Shown here: positions 58,677 through 64,000 of the stretch, in pieces | Numbering within the stretch: the stretch's first letter is position 1 | Layout of the letters: each line of letters begins with the position of its first letter | NCBI GenBank assembly: GCA_963575745.1 | Contig: CAUYUJ010012102.1 | Span: 1-64,000 of the forward strand | Direction: 5' to 3' | DNA: 64,000 nucleotides | Origin: Prorocentrum cordatum | Taxonomy: Eukaryota; Sar; Dinophyceae; Prorocentrales; Prorocentraceae | Translations under genes and position numbers: made by a program | Notes under the pieces: model-generated | Told to the model about the DNA's origin: nothing | The model's database searches: none | What the model saw: the letters and a program-made list of their open reading frames with translations, nothing else

Positions 58677-59005
58677 CGTGTGGGCTCCAGCTTCTACGAT
58701 TGCCACTTGGGCTTCGTGGATGGCTACTCGCTCATGGTCGCTGGACTCACCTGCCATGAGACCTCTGAGACCCCCCTCAGACGAAACCCTTGGTAGGCCA
58801 GTGTCATCGTGGTGCTGGGACCGCCAAGTGGGACCCTGGGGGTGGGAATCGGAGCGAGGATGGCAGGCAGAGAGCGCCACATGTTCGGGGCACGGCTTGC
58901 CTCCCGAAGCGATTGCCACGTGGTCTTCCACACTAGGTTAGGGGGCAGCCCGAAATTGCCCCATGCTGGCCAAGCGGTCCGTGGACGATCTCAGCTTCCT
59001 CGGCG
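58677..59005 (+). other. Spacer between ORF1 and ORF2
   Basis: Not clearly coding. No motif recognised. ORF2 may be reached from an upstream start or by re-initiation. Confidence 0.4.
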
Positions 59006-60907
59006 ATGTCTTGGGAGTACCAGTACCCTCCTCCCCGCGTTTTGTTCCATGCAGTGATGAAAAACGGCTCGTCAGGTTCAGGAAGCGAATCATCCCGTCA
59101 TTGTGTGCAGTCGCCGTCGGCGGGGGCGGCGCGTATCTCGTACAGTCTTCCTGGTGTTCAACCCCGTCATCGTGTTCAGTCGCCGTCGGCGGGGGCGGCG
59201 CAACCATCGACTATGGCCAGGGCCAGAGCTACGTCAACTCACTCGACTGGGGGTACGAGCTTGGAGTTAGGACGCAAATCCTGGGACCCATTGGGGCTCC
59301 CAGGTTCACAGTCGCCACCTACCTATGCCTCAGCCAGGGCACCCTCTCCACAGGAGGCGAGGGAAACAGCGCGTGCAGGGGACGTGGTAGGGTTTTGCAG
59401 GACGCAGCAGGCCTCAGACGCGCAGCATCTTCCGCTGAGTCTCCGTCCTGGTGATGGGGGCAACTTCGGCTCTGCTGACACTAGTCAAGGTCTGTCTGCT
59501 GATTGTAGTGCTGGGATTTCGAGGAAAGGGGGCCGCCGTTGCATGACCATTGAAACCTGTAACGCTTCCTCTTGGAAATCTCTGAAGACTTATTTGCAGT
59601 CCGAGTCTTTCGGCCAGGTTGTCGTTTTCCAGGACTTCGCTGTTGGAGATGATCATCGGGAGGGCACCCACCAGCTACGCCAGTTGGGTTGGAATGCTCT
59701 CGTGCACCCAAGCAGAACCACAGACAAGGGAGGGCTCAGTGGTGGGACGGGGATAGCGGTCAGGAGTCACATTGGGATGGGGTCCTTACCGCTGGTCCGC
59801 CCCTTTCCTCAGCCACACCGAATCTGCGGAGTTTGGTTGGACATGTTTGTGCCAGGAGGTATCGCGGTGTTTTCGCTCTATCTCGATTGTGATGATCCCT
59901 TGGGCCTCAACAGTTTCCAGATCCTCAACAGGCTTGGCGAGGAGCTCCATGGTTGGCAGCTACCCTTCGTGATAGGAGGGGATTTCAACACATCGCCGAA
60001 GCTGCTTGCGGACACGGGTTGGGTGGGCAAGATTGGGGGCACAATCTTCCACACTTCCGAGCCGACATGTCGAAAGTCGTCGACATCCTGGACCACCATC
60101 GACTTTTTCGTCATCTCGAAGTCGCTCGGGCCCTTGTTCGACGCTGTCTCGATTGACAAACGTGGTACTACTGCCCCGCATTGGCCCGTCACGCTGGACC
60201 TCTCTGGTGCCCCCAGAGAGCTCAAGACCAGGGTCCTTGTGGGTCCGAAGGTGTTCCCTCGAGAAGCCCCGCTCGGTCCGCGGCCTCCACCTCCAGATTG
60301 GTCTGCATGTTTAGCTCAGCTCGAGGCGCGCGGCGACCAGGCAGCTCTGGACAGGGGCTACGCTAGGTTTTGCAAGCTTTTCGAGGATGAGATGATAGGC
60401 ATCCACGGCATTGACAAGAGCGATGCGCACAAGTATCGCGGTCGGGCCAAAGGAATGAAGACTAAAATCCATCCAGCTGCACCAGTCTCGGGCGGTGCTT
60501 ACCCTGTTTCTTCGGCCAAAGGGAGAGCTTGGAGGAAGTGGTCCATCCACATTCAGGAGCTTAGCTATCTCGTCAGGAAAGGAGTGCCTTTGGACCGACC
60601 AGATGCCAGATCACTTGTTCTCCAAGTGCTACAAGGGCCTGCAGCGCTCCGTGCCGACCCTTTTTGGCAAGAGTGCGCAGTCTCTGAGACGGACCTGTGT
60701 TGCCTCGACTTCTGTGGCCTCGTGCAGTTGTGCGCCAAGGCCAAGCGTAATGCAGAGCGGCTTGAAAAGCAGTTTCAATCGGATCGGGGCAAGGCCTGGA
60801 GATCCTGGGTCCAGACAAGTCTGGACAATGGGGCTGGATTGGCCCACAAGTTCACCAAGGTCCCCTTGGGATGGGTTCCTTCGAACCCGAAGGGAGGGCC
60901 CCCCTAA
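59006..60907 (+). CDS. LINE ORF2, endonuclease part
   Basis: 633 residues; the first 170 are Ser/Ala-rich and contain a 68-bp tandem duplication (VQSPSAGAA twice, 59094-59205). From residue 185 an endonuclease/exonuclease/phosphatase fold begins: TIETCNASSWKSL, VVVFQD, GGTGIAV, GGDFNTSP (Asp-Phe-Asn near residue 324), TTIDFFVIS, and APHWPV, where such enzymes have the catalytic His. This nuclease nicks target DNA for target-primed reverse transcription. A helical region follows (LERLEKQFQSDRGKAWRSW type). TAA at 60905 comes right after a C-homopolymer, and the polymerase part continues in the next frame, so one base has probably been gained there. Confidence 0.75.
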   Translation: MSWEYQYPPPRVLFHAVMKNGSSGSGSESSRHCVQSPSAGAARISYSLPGVQPRHRVQSPSAGAAQPSTMARARATSTHSTGGTSLELGRKSWDPLGLPGSQSPPTYASARAPSPQEARETARAGDVVGFCRTQQASDAQHLPLSLRPGDGGNFGSADTSQGLSADCSAGISRKGGRRCMTIETCNASSWKSLKTYLQSESFGQVVVFQDFAVGDDHREGTHQLRQLGWNALVHPSRTTDKGGLSGGTGIAVRSHIGMGSLPLVRPFPQPHRICGVWLDMFVPGGIAVFSLYLDCDDPLGLNSFQILNRLGEELHGWQLPFVIGGDFNTSPKLLADTGWVGKIGGTIFHTSEPTCRKSSTSWTTIDFFVISKSLGPLFDAVSIDKRGTTAPHWPVTLDLSGAPRELKTRVLVGPKVFPREAPLGPRPPPPDWSACLAQLEARGDQAALDRGYARFCKLFEDEMIGIHGIDKSDAHKYRGRAKGMKTKIHPAAPVSGGAYPVSSAKGRAWRKWSIHIQELSYLVRKGVPLDRPDARSLVLQVLQGPAALRADPFWQECAVSETDLCCLDFCGLVQLCAKAKRNAERLEKQFQSDRGKAWRSWVQTSLDNGAGLAHKFTKVPLGWVPSNPKGGPP

Positions 60908-63900
60908 GGGGCCCATGGGGCGCATCGACGACCTCATGGACGAATGGGCTAAGATATGGAGTCCCAAGCCCAGCATGAAGGACCTCCCTGATCCCATCAG
61001 CCTCCTCACAGAGAAGATCTCCGAGTCCTCCGAGGAGCCCATGGTCTTGACCACGCCCGATCAGATCCGAAAGTGCTGCAGGAAGTTCAAGGCTAGGACG
61101 GCGATAGGCGCTGATAGGACACACCCCAGGGATTTCGAGATCCTCAGCGACGGGGCTCTGGAGTGCGTGGCTGCCCTCTGGTTTTGGATGGAGTCTCTCG
61201 GCAAGCTTCCCGGGGTCCTGGCCACGATTATCATAGCCATGATCCCCAAGGACGAGGAAGGTGGTGTTCGGCCTATCGGAATCTTGTCAGGGAGCGTCAG
61301 GTGCTTTGGGACATATTCTCGGGTACAGGCTGATCGTTGGGAGCGGGCCCATGACAGGCCTTACCATTTCGGAAGCAGGGGGCGTTCGTGCGAAAGAGCG
61401 GTTTGGGAGCAGGCTATTAGGATGGAGCACGCGTGCGTTTTTGGGCACTCAGCAGCTTCTGTTCTGGTCGATATGACCAAGTGCTATGAGAAGGTGGTTC
61501 ATTTCTTCTTGGCCTCGGCGGCCATCAAGCACGGTTTCCCTCTGCATCGCCTGCGCTACCTCCTCTGCTTGTACAGGGGCCAGAGGGTCTTGCAAGTGGG
61601 CAGGGTCTGCTCTGAGTTTGTCGCCTGCATCCAGGCGATCTTGGCAGGCTGTGCGTTCGCCACCACCCTGCTAAAGTGCCTCCTTCTCGACCCGCTTGAC
61701 CATGTGGTTTCGAAGTTCCCTTCGGTTCGGATTTACAATGTTGTTGATGATATTACGTGTGGTGCGACAGGTAAGGCTAGGGCGGTGGCGAGAACGGCGG
61801 CCGATGCTACTTTTACGCTGTGCAGCAACCTGGAGAAACTTGGATTCCTGATCTCTCCCACGAAAGGCCTGGTCACGGCGACTTCTCGGGACATTGAGGT
61901 TCGGGTGAAAACACGACTATTGCGTTGGAATTTCCAGGTGGTCAAGTCAGCTCGCAACCTAGGGGTTGACTACACTGCTGGTCGGCGCCGAACTCCAGTC
62001 CAGGGATCGAGATGGGAGAGTTTGGGGCCCCGAGTTCGCCGATTTAGGGGCCTCCGCTCGGGCTACTCTGGCTTGTGCAAGGTCGTGAAGACAGGTGGAT
62101 TGCCAGCAGCTTGTTACGGCACAGCGGTCATAGGCATGAACACTTCCACGGTCATGAAGCTGCGCTCGATCATAGGTCAGGCATCGTTCGGCAAAGGAAG
62201 GGGCCGTTCCAGGACTCTGCAGTTTTTGTCGGGCCCGACCAAGGGCTTGGACCCTGTGTTCCAGGCCAACCTCCTGCCACTCAAGATGTGGCAACAGTCA
62301 GTGAAACAGAAATGGGTCCCCGAGCATATCATGAGGGCCTGCGTGCAGGCCTACCCCAAGGCAGCCTCCAGGACTTGGGACAAGGTTCGGGGGCCTGCTG
62401 GAGCTGTGTGGGCGACCCTGGATCGTCTGGGCTGGAGGTTTACTGCTTGGGACACCTGGGAGTCTTGCCGTGGCTTCCTACTGGACCTCAACCACTTCGG
62501 GAAGCGCACCCTCACTAAGTTGATTGACTACAGTACACACATGAGGCTTCTGGAGCATGTTGGGGTCCCTGATCCCGAAGATCCTGAGCGTGTGGTTCCT
62601 CCCCTCCCGGGGCCCATCATGGATACCCTCAGAGGCCTCAGGAAAGCGGGGAGAAACTCAGCTGCCGCCTTTTTGTGTAATGTAGTCGCAGGAGGTCATC
62701 CCACTCCGGATGTTTTATTCCAGGACAGGCGAGCCGTCACGCCGCTGTGCAGGGTATGCGGCATGTATAACGGCACGCCTCAGCATCGTTTATTCCAGTG
62801 TGATGGTTTCTTTATGTTTAGGCGGGACTTAGACCTGCCGCAGTGCGTGGACAGAGGCTTGCAGCTGGGCGCCTACGATTTCTTGTCGACGAGAGCGCTC
62901 TGTGCAGACCCAGGGTACGATTGGCCCAAGGTGTCCACGGCCGAGACCTGGCGGTGGGATAAAGTGCCAGAAGCAGGTTTCCTAGGCAGCAGGATATGCA
63001 TCGACGGCTCAGGTTTCGACACGACTTCCCTGTATGCAGCGCGTGCAGGTTGGGCAGTGGTAGCCATGGATCAGAGCAGTCGTTGCGAGGGCAGTGCGTT
63101 TGGACCCCTTCCTCATCCCGTCCAGGAATCAGGAGCAGGTGAACTGTATGCGTTGCTGATGGCCCTCAAGCTCATTGGGCCCTCGCAGTGCACCCAGATC
63201 TACACTGATTGCCAGGCCGTCTTGGACGTGTGGGCCCGCGGGCCCGAGTCGGACATGTCTGAGGTTGCGTTCTCGGAGGTCTGGGAGCTCGTATGGGATC
63301 GTGTTCTAGATATAGGTCTAGGAATGATCTGCCTGCACAAAATTAAGAGTCACATTTCCTGGAGCAGGTGTCTAGAGACCTCTGAGGCCCCCCACTGGGC
63401 CTGGGTCGGCAACGGCATTGCTGACGGTCTTGCGAAGCGCGGAGCCCTGGAGCACCCTTGCAATCCTCGCCTCCGCGCCCTCCAGAAACAGAGAAGTTCG
63501 GAGGTAGCAGACTTCAGTAAGTTCATTGCGTGTTTTGGGGAGATGCTCAGCAAGCAGAATTTCCCCGATGTCCAGAAATGTAAGGCCCCCCCCCGCCCCA
63601 AGCATGACCCTTTAGTTTTGGTCTGTGATTTCAAGGGGCATGCTGTCCACAGGACGGGCACGAAGGGGAAGGGGGCCTACCTCTGTGTGAACTGTGGAGC
63701 CGCGGGGTTTTCAGAGGCGTCAGTGTGTGCACTGCCGTGCTCGGGCCTCCCCAGGCTTGCCAGGCTCGCCCACTCCAGCCATAAGCTCTGGATTAGCGGC
63801 GGGCGTGTTGTTTGGTGTAATTCGTGCGCTGCTTTTGGGTCTGTCAAGCTGTGCCTATTGGGAGGTCCGTGCCCTGGCGCGCCTCCCAACAAGCCAGCGG

Positions 63901-63992
63901 AGAAGACCCTAAAGCAGCTGAAGGAGGGGAAGGATCCGTCCACCAAATCCTTCGTGGGTCGGCCTGTACCCCTCCATCGGTCGGGGCCCTAG
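60908..63992 (+). CDS. LINE ORF2, reverse transcriptase, RNase H and Cys-rich tail
   Basis: The frame is open from 60495; homology starts at 60908 (GPMGRIDDLMDEW). Reverse transcriptase: motif A VLVDMTKCYEKV, a QAILAGCAFATT segment for motif B, and YNVVDDITCG for motif C, that is V-V-D-D where Y/F-x-D-D is usual. A CCHC finger (CRVCGMYNGTPQHRLFQC) follows. RNase H: CIDGSG, GAGELYALLMAL, IYTDCQAVLD, and NGIADGLAKRG supply Asp, Glu, Asp, Asp. C-terminal Cys-rich segments (YLCVNCGAAGF, VWCNSCAAF, CLLGGPC) may bind metal. Stop TAG at 63990. The enzyme copies element RNA at the nicked target. All catalytic acidic residues are present. Confidence 0.8.
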
Positions 63993-64000
63993 CTGTGCGG

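Larger units (their letters stand above)
57077..63992 (+). mobile_element. LINE-type (non-LTR) retrotransposon with DinoSL at its 5' end
   Basis: ORF1 with zinc ribbon and coiled coil, ORF2 with AP-type endonuclease, reverse transcriptase, RNase H and Cys-rich end, all plus strand. The 5' end is marked by tandem DinoSL relics directly after a GGA tract. The 3' untranslated region and tail lie beyond the window. One frame break in ORF2; otherwise the copy appears young. Confidence 0.85.

Noticed and set aside
1-64000. tRNA, rRNA or spliced-leader RNA genes
   Set aside because: No convincing tRNA A/B box pair, rRNA segment or leader gene with a donor GT and Sm site was seen by eye; a tRNAscan or Infernal run would be decisive.

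Overview
The window looks like nuclear DNA of a dinoflagellate. Four matches to the 22-nt dinoflagellate trans-spliced leader (DinoSL) are embedded in genomic DNA. There are long GC-rich gene-poor stretches, many GGA/CCT, AG/CT and A-rich tracts, and coding segments of retroelement or dinoflagellate-specific character. The abundance of repeats fits a very large genome such as Prorocentrum or a relative, but the genus is my inference.

Layout. Positions 1-11.74 kb hold most of a minus-strand Copia-ordered retroelement, cut by the left edge before its RT. Its 5' end lies at a DinoSL relic (11719-11737). In order of transcription come a gag-like ORF, a basic protein with a CCHC knuckle, a large ORF with an apparently complete Tpt1/KptA RNA 2'-phosphotransferase domain and a RING-H2 finger, a retropepsin-like ORF, a methyltransferase-like domain and a CX2CX10HX6C zinc motif. 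About 30 short hairpins are scattered through the element. On the RNA strand each has a GNRA tetraloop and a covarying 5-bp stem, and most keep one codon phase (peptide x-G-N-x-P). From 11.76 to 15.4 kb lie decayed remains of a second minus-strand retroelement with an integrase core. From 34.8 to 37.4 kb lies a decayed relative of the first element, including integrase, the same zinc motif and one hairpin.

Positions 16.9-34 kb carry the few host-type coding segments on the plus strand: a gene behind a DinoSL relic (17.06 kb), a multi-exon transposase-like multicopy gene (19.5-22.3 kb), a Cys-rich/coiled-coil gene behind another DinoSL relic (23.5 kb), C5-methyltransferase-like exons (26.9-27.75 kb), a gene interrupted by simple repeats (29.9-32.0 kb) and a second Cys-rich gene (33.4 kb). 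Several share downstream hairpins with a GGCTAGCC tip. Positions 37.4-57 kb are almost gene-free. They contain tandem repeats, at least six families of short terminal-inverted-repeat (MITE-like) elements and one possible cyclic-nucleotide-binding exon.

Positions 57.08-63.99 kb hold a plus-strand LINE-type retrotransposon. It starts at two tandem DinoSL relics, followed by a zinc-ribbon ORF1 and an ORF2 with endonuclease, reverse transcriptase, RNase H and a Cys-rich tail; one single-base frame break interrupts ORF2. DinoSL relics at the 5' ends of the LINE, the Copia-like element and two genes suggest one theme: trans-spliced mRNAs copied back into the genome.
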